Part shown: positions 30,557 through 40,968 of the stretch, one piece after another
How positions within the stretch are numbered: the first letter of the stretch is position 1
How the letters are laid out: the number at the start of each line of letters is the position of its first letter
Source of the DNA: Megalobrama amblycephala
Lineage: Eukaryota; Chordata; Actinopteri; Cypriniformes; Xenocyprididae
DNA: 64,000 nt
NCBI RefSeq assembly: GCF_018812025.1
Contig: NC_063050.1
Span: 13,309,037 to 13,373,036, forward strand
Direction: 5' to 3'
Notes under the pieces: model-generated
Seen by the model: the letters and a program-made list of their open reading frames with translations, nothing else
Told to the model about the DNA's origin: nothing
The model's database searches: none
Position numbers and translations under genes: made by a program

Positions 30557-31986
30557 CACATTATCAATACATTAACATTTTTCAAATCCGTTAAAGGATT
30601 GTTACGCTGCAATAATTAGGTCGGCCGGAACCGAGAACATTTCCTATAACACTAGATATACCTGTACATCAGAATAAGAATGGCATCTACGCTAATATCT
30701 GTCTCTATGCTTATCCTGAGGTTTTCCGGGTGCTGGATCCAGGCCGTATCCAGATCAGATGGAGAACCTGTGTCTGGACCTGACTACAACGTAGCCCAGG
30801 AGACAATGGGCCTACAGATCCAGTTCTGGCTGCATCTATAATTCAGATTTTTAATCCCCGTATCCACTTACATATATTTATATATAATCTATTTTTAATC
30901 TCTATAATAAAAATGTATAATTCAGATTTTGATCTCCATATCCATTTACATATATTATATATATCTTCCAAGGGGTTTTTTCCCTCCTAGGACTTTTTTC
31001 CCAGTGTTAGCACGCTGGGTTTTTCTCCTAGGGGTTTTTTTCCACCCCTGGGAGTCAGCCGACATTGGCTTAATGTAGCACCATCTTGTATATGTTACAT
31101 ATTACCACGCTTGTTTGTACAGCTTATTTTTAACCACTTCCCTTTTTTCTGTGCTTCTAATATGTAAAGCTGCTTTGAAACAATTACCAATTGTAAAAGC
31201 GCTATATAAATAAATTTGACTTGACTTGACTGGTCTGTGTGGGTCCTAATGCCCCAGTATAATAATGGGGACACTATACTGTCAAAAAGCACCGTCCTTC
31301 GGATGAGACGTTAAACCGTGGTCCTGACTCTCTGTGGTCATTAAAAATCCCAGGATGTCCTTCGAAAAGAGTAGGGGTGTAACCCCGACATCCTGGCCAA
31401 ACTTTCCTATTGGCCTCTGTCCATCATGGCCTCCTAATCATCCCCATACACAGATTGGCTTCATCACTCTGTCTCTTCTCCACCAATAAGCTGGTGTGTG
31501 GTGGACGTTCTGGCGCAATATGGCTGCCGTCGCATCATCCAGGTGGATGCTGCACATTGGTGGTGGTTGAGGAGATTCCCCCTTCCATATGTAAAAGCGC
31601 TTTGAGTGCCCAGAAAAGCGCTATATAAATGTAAGGAATTATTAATTATTATTATATCAAATGTTGAAAGTGAGATGTTTTGAAATGTCATGCCAAATAT
31701 TGGCTCGTTTTGGATTTCATGAGAGCTACACATTCCAAAAAAGTTGGGACAGGTAGCAATAAGAGGCCGGAAAAGTTAAATGTACATATATGGAACAGCT
31801 GGAGGACCAATTTGCAACTTATTAGGTCAATTGGCAACATGATTGGGTAGAAAAAGAGCCTCTCAGAGTGGCAGTGTCTCTCAGAAGTCAAGATGGGCAG
31901 AGGATCACCAATTCCCCCAATGCTGTGGCGAAAAATAATGGAGCAATATCAGAAAAGGAGTTTCTCAGAGAAAAATTGCAAAAAGT

Positions 31987-32886
31987 TTGAAGTTATCATC
32001 ATCTACAGTGCATAATATCCTCCAAAGATTCAGAGAATCTGGAACAATCTCTGTGCGTAAGGGTCAAGGCTGGAAAACCATACTGGATGCCCATGATCTT
32101 CGGGCCCTTAGACGGCACTGCATCACATACAGGAATGCTACTGTAATGGAAATCACAACATGGGCTCAGGAATACTTCCAGAAAACATTGTCGGTGAACA
32201 CAATCCACCGTGCCGTTCGCCGTTGCCGGCTAAAACTCTATAGGTCAAAAAAGAAGCCATATCTAAACATGATGCAGAAACGCAGGCATTTTCTTTGGGC
32301 CAAGGCTCATTTAAAATGGACTGTGGCAAAGTGGAAAACTGTTCTGTGGTCAGATGAATCAAAATTTCAAGTTCTTTTTGGAAAACTGGGACACCATGTC
32401 ATCTGGAATAAAGAGGACGAGGACAACCCAAGTTGTTATCAGCACTCAGTTCAGAAGCCTGCATCTCTGATGGTATGGGGTTGCATGAGTGCGTGTGGCA
32501 TGGGCAGCTTACACATCTGGAAAGGAACCATCAATGCTGAAAGGTATATCCAAGTTCTAAAACAACATATGCTCCCATCCAGATGTCATCTCTTTCAGGG
32601 AAGACCTTGCATTTTCCAACATGACAATGCCAGACCACATACTGCATCAATTACAACATCATGGCTGCGTAGAAGAAGGATCCGGGTACTGAAATGGCCA
32701 GCCTGCAGTCCAGATCTTTCACCCATAGAAAACATTTGGCACATCATAAAGAGGAAGATGCGACAAAGAAGACCTAAGACAGTTGAGCAACTAGAAGCCT
32801 GTATTAGACAAGAATGGGACAACATTCCTATTCCTAAACTTGAGCAACAGTCTCCTCAGTCCTCAGACGTTTGCAGACTGTTATAA
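31987..32886 (+). pseudogene. Tc1-like transposase (DD34E)
   Basis: It contains a helix-turn-helix DNA-binding part (STVHNILQRFRESGTISVRKG) and the catalytic triad in WSDESKF, QHDNARPH and SPIENIW; exactly 34 residues separate the second D from the E. The first ATG of the natural frame is upstream at 31,892 (MGRGSPIPP…), but a frameshift near 31,980 disconnects it. Another shift after PKLEQ removes the native C-terminus, which continues out of frame to about 32,910. Inactive, though the catalytic core is complete. Confidence 0.85.
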
Positions 32887-33039
32887 AAAGAAGAGGGGAT
32901 GCCACACAGTGGTAAACATGGCCTTGTCCCAACTTTTTTGAGATGCGTCGATGCCATGAAATTTGAATAAAATACTGAAATTTCCACATCATCGCATTCT
33001 GTCTTTATTCACAATTTGTACAGTGTCCCAACTTTTTTG

Positions 33040-33727
33040 TAGTGATGGCCGATTTCGAAACACTGCTTCATGAAGCTCCGCAGCTTCATGAAGCTTTTGT
33101 TTCGAATCAGTGATTCGGAGCATGAATCAAACTGCTAAAGTCACGTGATTTTAGTAAACGAGGCTGTTACGTCATCACTGTTTCGAAACAGTTCGAAATT
33201 TCAATGGTTCACCGATAGAGGGCGATGATAAAGTGAGCCCATGAATCATGCAGATTCACTGAGAACTATTGAACAAGTGTCTAGGGCTTTACCCTATGGT
33301 TTTGCCTGATCTCCGATCAGTTTTATACATTTGTAGATGTTTTAATTATACATTAGAATAATTAATATTAATAATGGTAGTTATTAATCTCTTATTGGCC
33401 TGTTTAGCTTGAGCCATGGAACAAAAAAACAAGCCTTTAAAATTGATAAAAGAACACATATTATACAGACACTCTATATTTAATCTTATTAGATGATTAG
33501 TTCATTCCATTTGATTGATTTTACTTTCAATAAAACTTTTGCAATACATTTGTTAAAGGGTATTTTTAATGCATGTTTTGGCCTGAGTTTTGTTGCATTT
33601 CCACTGTTCTGACCACTAGGGGTCACCGTGGAGACAGGTGTCAGATTGTTTCGAAGCCTCGAATCATTACGGCACATTTGTTTCAACTGTTCCAGTGTTT
33701 CACGAAGCCTCGATCTGCCCATCACTA
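33040..33727. mobile_element. hAT-like MITE (688 bp) in the Tc1 terminus
   Basis: It is flanked by a perfect 8-bp duplication CTTTTTTG (33,032-33,039; 33,728-33,735), the size made by hAT transposases. The ends are TAGTGATGG and CCATCACTA. Removing it restores the Tc1 terminal repeat (…CCAACTTTTTTGGAATCGGG). No coding sequence. Confidence 0.85.
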
Positions 33728-34551
33728 CTTTTTTGGAATCGGGTTTGTAAATACAACTACAATATAGCAGTTGATTAAACCACCTTAATGCAGTTATTTG
33801 TCTGTTATTGAAACAGACATGTTGATCTTCTTTATCAATACAGAAATATTTTTTGAAAACATGATTGCTGATAAAGAAGCGACTTTACAACAAGGGTCAA
33901 GAGCTCAACTAAAGCAACCACCAACCTCCATGATGGTGACCTCAAACGAAACGTCTAAACTTCTGTTAATTCTCAGTAAGAGCTTCTGTAGACGTGTGAC
34001 AGAAATAAAGTCAGTCTGGTTAGTAATAAGTGAAGCTGGTAATGCTGTTTGTTGAGTTGTTTAATCAGATCTTCAGAGATTTAATGTCTTTTATCTTCAG
34101 TTCATCTAAGGCTGTGGCTGAAGAAAGTTGTAGTTTGTGTTCTTATTTCTCTTTCTTTCAGTGTTTGTTCACAGCAGGTGTTTGAATGATTGAAAGAATG
34201 TTTCAGGAAAATCATACTAACCTTTAAATAACATTCTACTAACATTAAGGAAACTGAACATTTTTTATGTTCTTGGAATGTTACAAATCAACGTTCCTAG
34301 AATGTTGAATTTTAGATCAAAATTAAGTTGAAAGAACGTTTGAGGAACATTATACCTTATAGAATCGTTCCTGGAACATCAAGAAAACTGTACGTTTTTT
34401 ACGTTTCCAGAACCAACACTGAATATTTAGAGAACGTTCTTATAACAAAATTCTGTTAGCTGGGATTCACCTAAAACAGTTTGATAAATATCAGTCGTAG
34501 CCCTACTGAATTATTTTAACTCATAAACAATACTGGTAAAAATGTTCTTAC

Positions 34552-34880
34552 CGCTCTGCAGTGTCAGTGTGTCAGTGTCGACGCCCCAAATGGCAAAATC
34601 ATCAGCACACTTTATAAAGTGCAGCTAAAAATGTTGGTCTTCCTCTTCCTGGTGATGTGTGACCGTCATCTCAACTACACAAGAACAACTGGAGAAGAGA
34701 GTTAATGTCTCCAGATGTCAAACACAAGCTTTATCTCTGTAGAGCTCACTATTGTTAAATCTTTGTGAGAGAATATGTGAAAGATGTTTGCTTTGAGAAA
34801 GAACAGTTAAAGATGTTCATCATGTCTGCAGGAGCGTCTGAGCAGCATCTTTACAGCTCTTAGTTTCACTTCCTCTTTCT
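34552..34880 (-). promoter_or_regulatory. Putative promoter and 5' exon of CD22-like gene 1
   Basis: Read on the minus strand: an ETS-IRF composite-like site GAGGAAGTGAAACT (34,864-34,877), a TATA-like CTTTATAAAG (34,610-34,619), then a short exon ending at 34,552 in CAGAGCG before a GTAAGA donor. The signal-peptide exon has a good acceptor eight bases before its ATG (…TTTCTGATTGCAG at 24,605), so an upstream non-coding exon is expected. Without the foldback element the intron between them would be only about 310 bp. Inference; no transcript evidence. Confidence 0.5.
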
Positions 34881-35206
34881 CAGACAAATTCTGTTTAACA
34901 CATGAAGAGGTGGACGACACACACACATGACCACAGTCATAACTATTAGCAACTACATTGTGTTTAAGTGGGTCAGTGCCAGTTTCTGACAGACAACACA
35001 AGCACGAGACCGACAACAGATACAGAAAAAAATAGTATTGACCGTCCAAAAAAATACTAATACATCATCTATTCAATAGATACTCGCATATAAACATTGA
35101 TCAGTGAACATAAGCAAAAGCTTAACCTAACCTGAATGATGCATAAGAACAAACCTCTTCCGGAAACTCAAACCTGCTGTGTAACCAATGAGGTTCATTC
35201 TCGTGT
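34881..35206. other. Intergenic spacer, no gene seen
   Basis: No supported exon. Contains the space between the inferred promoter and the degraded Ig gene. Confidence 0.4.
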
Positions 35207-36066
35207 CCACTGAAACTGGAGCTAAAGCTGAAGATGCTGAAACTCTGTCCAGATCCAACAGCTGAGGTTTTACATGGCAAACACAAAGGACAATATCATC
35301 AATAAAATTTACGTTATTAAATAAAACACAATAGAAAATCTAAAAAACTTTCAGGTATCAGTCTGGATTGAACTGAAAGGTGAAAGTGTGCGGTACATCT
35401 GACGCTGAGAGTGACGGCAGGAGACGGCAGATGTTCCTGATCTCTCGCTGCACAGCTGTAGTTTCCCGTATCATCACTGCTGACCGACTGCAGCAACAGC
35501 TGATTCGTGCCGCTCCGTTCTGATAAACGCTTGCCGTTTCTATACCAGATAAAGTCTGTTCCTGAGAGGATACAGGTGGTGTTACAGAATAAAACAGGTG
35601 AATCTTTCTCAACGACCTCTTCAGGAATCTCCACTCTGAGCTCTAAAATCACAGACAAACAGATTTTATATTTATATGAAAGAACAGAGTCAAATCTGTC
35701 AGTGCAATATTAGTTTGACTGTACCTGTGACTCTGAGCTCAATCCCAGGATAACCAAGATATCTTTGTTTTTCTTTATTTATCATGGGTCTGAGGCAGTA
35801 CATTCCTCCATCCTCATGTCTCACATTACTGAGAGTGAGAATGAATGTTTGATCTTTATTGGGGAAGTACTGAACTCTGTCTCTGTAATCTGGATGATTC
35901 AACAGATTGACGAGTGTCTTGTGTTTAACTGGGTTTACAGTCCAAAATGTGTCTGTGTCCAGATGATCTGGGTGTTTATAAGTGCCTGAGAAATGTGTTG
36001 TTGAACCCTTTAGGACACATTTCTTCATACTCAAGTACTGAATCTCCCATTTCTGACTGCAAATCT
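35207..36066 (-). pseudogene. CD22-like Ig gene fragment (V + C2 + truncated C2)
   Basis: Two complete exons, 36,066-35,725 (V-type, 342 bp) and 35,642-35,397 (C2-type, 246 bp), have proper AG/GT borders. A third C2 exon survives only as about 60 bp (35,207-35,266, SAVGSGQSFSI). In the V exon the B-strand position reads HFSGTY where related domains have SCT, so the first canonical cysteine is lost; YCLRP keeps the second. No signal-peptide, membrane or tail exon is seen. Probably a pseudogene from an older unit of the array. It lies just upstream of the inferred promoter of gene 1. Confidence 0.75.
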
Positions 36067-36240
36067 CTGAAAAATATAAAACAAGAAAATAAAGATTTTA
36101 AAATGTAGTACCATATTCAACTTGATGAGTTTGGAGGGTGGAGAACTTGGTTTCAAACATGTTAACACACTTCCTGTCTTTCTTCATTTCCTCAGTGTGA
36201 GTGGAAAATGAGCTCTTGAATGGACGCACCTTGTTTTTAA

Positions 36241-36458
36241 AGGATTAGTTCACTTTCAAATAACATTTTCCTGATAATTTACTCACCCCCATGTTATCCA
36301 AGATGTTCATGTCTTTATTTCTTCAGTCGAAAAGAAATTAATGTTTTTGATGAAAATATTCCAGGATTATTCTCCTTATAGTGGACTTCAAAGGAGCCCA
36401 AACTGTTGAAGGTCAAAATTACAGTTTCAGTGCAGCTTCAAAGCGATCTACATGATAT
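36241..36458 (+). repeat. Kolobok-like repeat fragment
   Basis: AGGATTAGTTCACTTTCAAA after TTAA (36,237-36,240) resembles terminal parts of common fish TTAA-target elements. It is truncated by the start of duplication unit 2. Confidence 0.5.
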
Positions 36459-37006
36459 CTGACCATGGTTGAACCAGTCTGTTTCAGAGCAGATCAAAGA
36501 TTTTGCTCAAATTTGGGCTTCCTAACCCAGAAATAAAATCAAGATGTCACTCAGATTGTTAATCTTTTATTTGCTTGAATGAAGAGATTGTCCTGCATTC
36601 GTGACAGAACATTTGCTACTCAAATACTAAAAGCCTCACCCTCTGAACAAGGCATTAATGCTGAGCATTCACAAAGGTGGTGAGACGGAAACAAGTGTCA
36701 GCTGGGACAACGGAGAATCAAACAGTGTATATTTCATTCATACAGTGAAGTTAATGCAGTGTTATTTTACAGTTGATTACTTTATTCAATTTCTGTAAGT
36801 AATTTGTATCTAACTGATGTTAGATCTACCTGAAAAGCTGTTTATTTAATTTGTATCTTTGTTTTATTGTGTTTATTTGTGCTATTGCTTGTAGTTTGAT
36901 TGTTTGTTTTTATTTTATTACAGAAAATGTTTGAAAAGTATGTTTCATATTTATATTTTATATTTCTGTAGATTTTTCCCCATTGTTCTTGCATTCCATG
37001 TGTAAA

Positions 37007-37007
<1 letters not shown>

Positions 37008-37066
<59 letters not shown>
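37008..37066. repeat. (GT)n(GA)n compound microsatellite
   Basis: About ten GT followed by about nineteen GA units upstream of lectin 2. Unit 1 has pure GT at the matching place. Confidence 0.95.
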
Positions 37067-37067
<1 letters not shown>

Positions 37068-37335
37068 TGTTTGTGATTTTTAAGAAAACAAATTTGCAGT
37101 TTTTTGTTTGTTTGTTTTTTGAAAACTAAAGTGTGTGTTTTTTCCTTCACTTGCATGTTTTCTTTGTTCCAGCTCATTTGGTTTGGATATTTGCTACACA
37201 AATACTTGAAGAATCTGGCCATCTGGTTGGTCAGTGCCTTCCAGTTTTTTTATTGTCTCTCACAGAAATAAAAACTGCCCCTTCATCACTGAGATCACAC
37301 AAACTCTGCGCTGAGTAGATCATCTGTTGAAAAAA

Positions 37336-38088
37336 ATGAAGGCTGTCGTCACTCTGCTCCTGTTTTTGAGTCTCTCTGGACTGAGCTTCAGTCTCCACAG
37401 AAAACACGTGTTTGTGAATAAATTAATGACCTGGAAAGATGCACAGACGTACTGCAGAGAACACCATGATGACCTGTCCACCGTCAATAAAGAAGAGGCA
37501 CAACTGCTCTCTAGAAATCCAGAAATCAATCATTTATATTTTTGGATTGGACTGCACATGAGTCCTAACAACCCAGAAAAATGGATTTGGTCTGGAGGTG
37601 AGGATGAACAAATTGACAATTGGGACACTGGGGAACCGAACAAAAACACTGAAGAGTGTTGCATTGTAAGAAAATATAATTATAAACTGCACAACGTTCT
37701 TTGCTCGTGGACTCTGCCATTTTACTGTATGCGGGTCTTTGAGCCCATTCTGGTGCATCAGAACAAGACGTGGGATGAAGCCCTGGACTACTGCAGACAG
37801 AACTACATTGACCTGGTGAGTCTAAGATCTGAGATGATTATGGCAGAGGTGATAAATATCACTACATCATCCCAGACAGCTTCTGTGTGGACCGGCCTGC
37901 GCTTCATGGCTGGTCATTGGTTCTGGGTCAGTGGACACAATCTTCAATATAAAGCCTGGTCTGTGGAGGGGGAGCTCCAGTGTCCTGCCAGAAAACTGCG
38001 CTGTGGAGCTCTGGAGAGACAAAATAATATTTGGACACCCAAAAATTGTGAGGATAAACTCAACTTTGTCTGTCTTAAAAAGCTATAA
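37336..38088 (+). CDS. Secreted C-type lectin with two CTLDs, copy 2 (intact, 250 aa)
   Basis: I chose the ATG at 37,336; an upstream TTG at 37,327 is in frame but not a eukaryotic start. Residues 1-19 are a signal peptide. CTLD1 spans about 25-131 (YFWIGL, the calcium/mannose-type triplet EPN at 100-102, cysteines 40, 108/109, 123, 131) and CTLD2 about 137-246 (TWDEALDYC, WTGLR, cysteines 153, 216, 223, 238, 246) without EPN or WND. There is no membrane helix. It may bind sugar through CTLD1, though WND is absent there too, so calcium binding is uncertain. The whole coding region is one exon. A pathogen-recognition role is inference from the family. Confidence 0.85.
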   Translation: MKAVVTLLLFLSLSGLSFSLHRKHVFVNKLMTWKDAQTYCREHHDDLSTVNKEEAQLLSRNPEINHLYFWIGLHMSPNNPEKWIWSGGEDEQIDNWDTGEPNKNTEECCIVRKYNYKLHNVLCSWTLPFYCMRVFEPILVHQNKTWDEALDYCRQNYIDLVSLRSEMIMAEVINITTSSQTASVWTGLRFMAGHWFWVSGHNLQYKAWSVEGELQCPARKLRCGALERQNNIWTPKNCEDKLNFVCLKKL

Positions 38089-39744
38089 ATGTGCTTCATG
38101 TTGCATTACATACATTTCTTCATGTAGGCCTATATATGATACTGATTCATTTATAAATCATGAATCAATAGAAATCTATTGCTTTACAGTAGTATGTATG
38201 GTTGTTAAAAATAATGTTTTTTAATCATTCATTTTAGTCGTGTCAACATATACATTGTCTTGTAAAACAATGTTTAGTCAAAATCTTTTATGGGCTTGCA
38301 GAGACATTATAAATTATATGTTTGATTTATTATAAAAATAAAGATTTAGATTGTCAGTTAGATTTTAATAGCCATAAAAGATATGTAAAACAATCAAGCT
38401 CAGTCTTATTAGCTTTATGATAAGAAATTGTTTAACTTTTGATCATGCTTTGTTGTTTTTAAACTCAGTGATATTTTCACAAATCATATGGATTAACAAT
38501 TTGGCCTCAGATTAACCCGTCTGTAATTTATCAGATTTAATGTCTTTATATTTATTTTGGCTAGGAAGCAAATAAGATATTATCATTGTAAAATAAGATT
38601 GTAAGTTTTGCTCATTTTGTTTATTTTCAGTATGTAAATCTTGTATTCAAATGTTTAAATGGTTTTGCCCCTCACCGTTATGTCATTTTTCAAGAGATTG
38701 CAGTGGTTCAGATTCACCAGAGCGGCTTCTGGCAGCAACTGAAACATTTTATTCTGTAAAACATCTTTTGTTCAGATTCAGTGAAAGGTGCAAAAAGTTG
38801 GAATTCACTCCCTGATCATTTAAAATCTGCTGCAAGTTTTAATAACAAACTTGCATTCATGTTTATGTTTATTTTTATTTTATTGTTTATTTTTAGTGTC
38901 GCTGTAATTGTAGTCAATAAAAACTCTTTCTACAGATGAGTGTTGTAAATTAGCTTTAGCTAAAAGCACTATGATACTTGCATTGGATGGCTGTTGTCTC
39001 AGTTTGATCAATGTTTATTGGATCTGTCCCTTTCCAAATAAATGGAAATAAACAAAACAATACAATCTGATGGACTATAACAGGAATTGCTCACTTGTAT
39101 GTTATGTTTACCTCACCACAAATGTTCCTCCACTTTGTTTTGTTCAGCTTTTCTGTACACTATTCCCATATTTGCATGTACTGTGACAGGTCAGGTCGAC
39201 TGCTTTGGATATCAGGATTGTATTCTCACTACACAGCAGCACATTCTCTGTTGTTGGGTTTTGAACCACCACTTTTTAGAATTTTTACATAAATATTTCA
39301 CTGTGCAAAACAAAAAAAACTATGAACACACAATCAAAGATCATCCTAACAATGTTGTTTTTATACACATCTTGCATGATAGTAAAAAAAAAATTGTGTC
39401 TTAGAACAAAACATCTGTCTCAACATGAATAAGAGAAGTGATTAAAACAATATTTTACTCTTGTTCATAGCTTGGGAAACATTTGCTGATACATAAAGGC
39501 AACTTAATAATTTTGTGTAAAATAATATTGAAATTTTAAGCAAAATTGACATGAATCTCCTTACAGGGTTCGTACAGATCTGTAAAATGAAATTCATTTC
39601 AAGCACTACTTTTTTAGTTTTCAAGGACAACAATTAGTTATCAATGTTATCAATGGAAATGGCATTGAATCAATGTTACAATGTGATGTTGGTTCAACAT
39701 CATGTTTGCTCTCTCAGAAAATGAAACAATTAACAACTGACTTA
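38089..39744. other. Lectin 2 3' flank, no gene seen
   Basis: Colinear with 8,565-10,203. It holds polyadenylation-like AATAAA sites and the same decayed LINE-like patch. No exon recognised. Confidence 0.5.
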
Positions 39745-40734
39745 AAGATACACAGCCTGAAATCAACTGAAAATAAAAGAAGACAACAAATATCTCGAGA
39801 TCTTTCTATTTAAGAATCAACAGAGGTTTAGATGTTGTTTTATTGACAATGTTTGGTCACCAATATTGTGATCAGTGTTACCTTTCTTTGGGCAGTTTGA
39901 CTCTTGGCTTTTTTATGTGAGGTTGTGGTCTTTGTAACAGTGTTTACCAAAACACATAATTTCTTGCAAAGAAACCCAGAACCAAAGATGATCAGGTGAT
40001 ATAATTTTCAGCATCATAAAATAGATTAATTCACTAATCTTATCCAGACCAAATGTGAGAGACATCAGTTCTGGACATGCATGATGCATGAGCCAATGCA
40101 GATTTATACGTTTGTTACAGAACTCTGGCAAAAAAGCAAAAATTGTGAATTTGGAGTCTCAGAGGACGACATGATAAGAGACAAAATTGTCTTTAAAATT
40201 GTGACAGACTAAAAAAAAACTGCTGAGAGAACCAAATCTGACTCTACAAAAGGCCATAGACATGCAGAGCATCTGAGATTGCCAAGGAAAGACTAAACAT
40301 AATGGCATCAGCGAAAAAGGAAAGTGAAGTGCATGCATTTGACATGACTAAAGGAGCAAAATACAAAAACAAGCCCTTTAAAGCCACACCGTCACACAAC
40401 AAAAAAGAGAAAGTCAGCGGCACCAGATGTGGACAGACACACACCAAGATCGTGTCCAGCATATGGGGCTAAATGCAGAGTGTGTGGCAAAGCCAACCAT
40501 TCTGCAAAAATATGCAAGATGAAATCTGTAAGCTGTTGATAGTTTGTTTATGGGGACACTTCAATGCATACAGATAAATGCAATATGTAAAAATGAAGAA
40601 TCTTGGTACACAAGCATGACTATCAGAGGTATCCCTATTGAATATAACTAGACTCCGGTGCTGATGCAAATGTCCTGCCACTTGAACAAATCAGAAAGCG
40701 TCCTGGTGATGTCATATTCAAACCCACAGAGACC

Positions 40735-40957
40735 ATGCTGTGGCATATGGAGGTGCAAGTTGTTCTTTGTTACGACTCGCTTAGACTATGTCTTAATCCT
40801 CGTGAACTAAAAAGGGCAATCGGACGCCAGCACTACTCCATACCAACACCAGAGGATGTACAGAGCAAACTGTTCACAATTTTGGACGAAAAGGATGGGA
40901 AGTGGCAGATTAAGCTAAACAAAGCTTCATCATTGCTGTGTACTTTTAACACACCTT
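40735..40957 (+). pseudogene. Gypsy copy 2 RT, part 1
   Basis: It reads LCLNPRELKRAIG, YSIPTPEDVQSKL and TILDEKDGKWQIKL up to the LINE insertion. The matching copy-1 residues GYWQ read GKWQ here. Confidence 0.7.
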
Positions 40958-40968
40958 AACACACATTT

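Larger units (their letters stand above)
27545..31230 (+). mobile_element. LINE (L2/CR1-like), nearly full length, inside the SINE3
   Basis: It has an apurinic endonuclease domain (about 27,700-28,350), an RT domain (28,418-30,556), a roughly 650-bp 3' UTR with T-rich tracts, and a tail AAAAGCGCTATATAAATAAA followed by TTGAC repeats. It interrupts the SINE3 body between …CACCCTGTG and GTCTGTGTGGG. A few stops inactivate it. The tail is shared in part with the SINE3 host. Confidence 0.8.
27391..31660 (+). mobile_element. 5S-rRNA-derived SINE3, interrupted by a LINE
   Basis: The head (27,391-27,500) is 5S rRNA-like with the polymerase III internal promoter readable: AGCTAAGCAGGGC (box A) and GGTTAGTACCTGGATGGGAG (box C). 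The body resumes at 31,231 (GGTCTGTGTGGGTCCTAATG) and ends near 31,660 with GAAAAGCGCTATATAAATG and an ATT repeat tail. A short repeat (TATATC) flanks both ends in the Tc1 element. This is the SINE3 class known from zebrafish. Confidence 0.85.
27275..33747 (+). mobile_element. Tc1/mariner element, split by SINE3+LINE and a hAT MITE
   Basis: TIRs starting CAAACCCGATTCCAAAAAAG at 27,275 and inverted at 33,747 are flanked by TA on both sides. The own sequence is 27,275-27,390, about 31,661-33,039 and 33,736-33,747. It encodes a DD34E transposase. The insertion lies in the centre of the foldback element. Confidence 0.85.
24832..34466. mobile_element. Foldback element copy C/D holding a nested transposon pile
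   Basis: The left end ATCCCAGCTAACAG (24,832) and right end CTGTTAGCTGGGAT (34,466) are inverted, and the arms (24,832-27,130 minus later inserts; 33,780-34,466) are reverse complements over several hundred bases. TCAC flanks both sides (24,828-24,831; 34,467-34,470). Two MITEs sit in the left arm and a Tc1 element in the centre, itself carrying SINE3, LINE and a hAT MITE. The whole lies between the signal-peptide exon and the inferred 5' exon of CD22-like gene 1. Confidence 0.75.

Noticed and set aside
34807..35049. Minus-strand ORF with a hydrophobic start (MDGQYYFFLYLL…)
   Set aside because: No splice or family support; it overlaps the inferred promoter region and has no counterpart in the other units.
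37327..37335. Start of lectin 2 at 37,327
   Set aside because: The codon is TTG; the ATG at 37,336 matches the start of copy 1 and opens a clean signal peptide.
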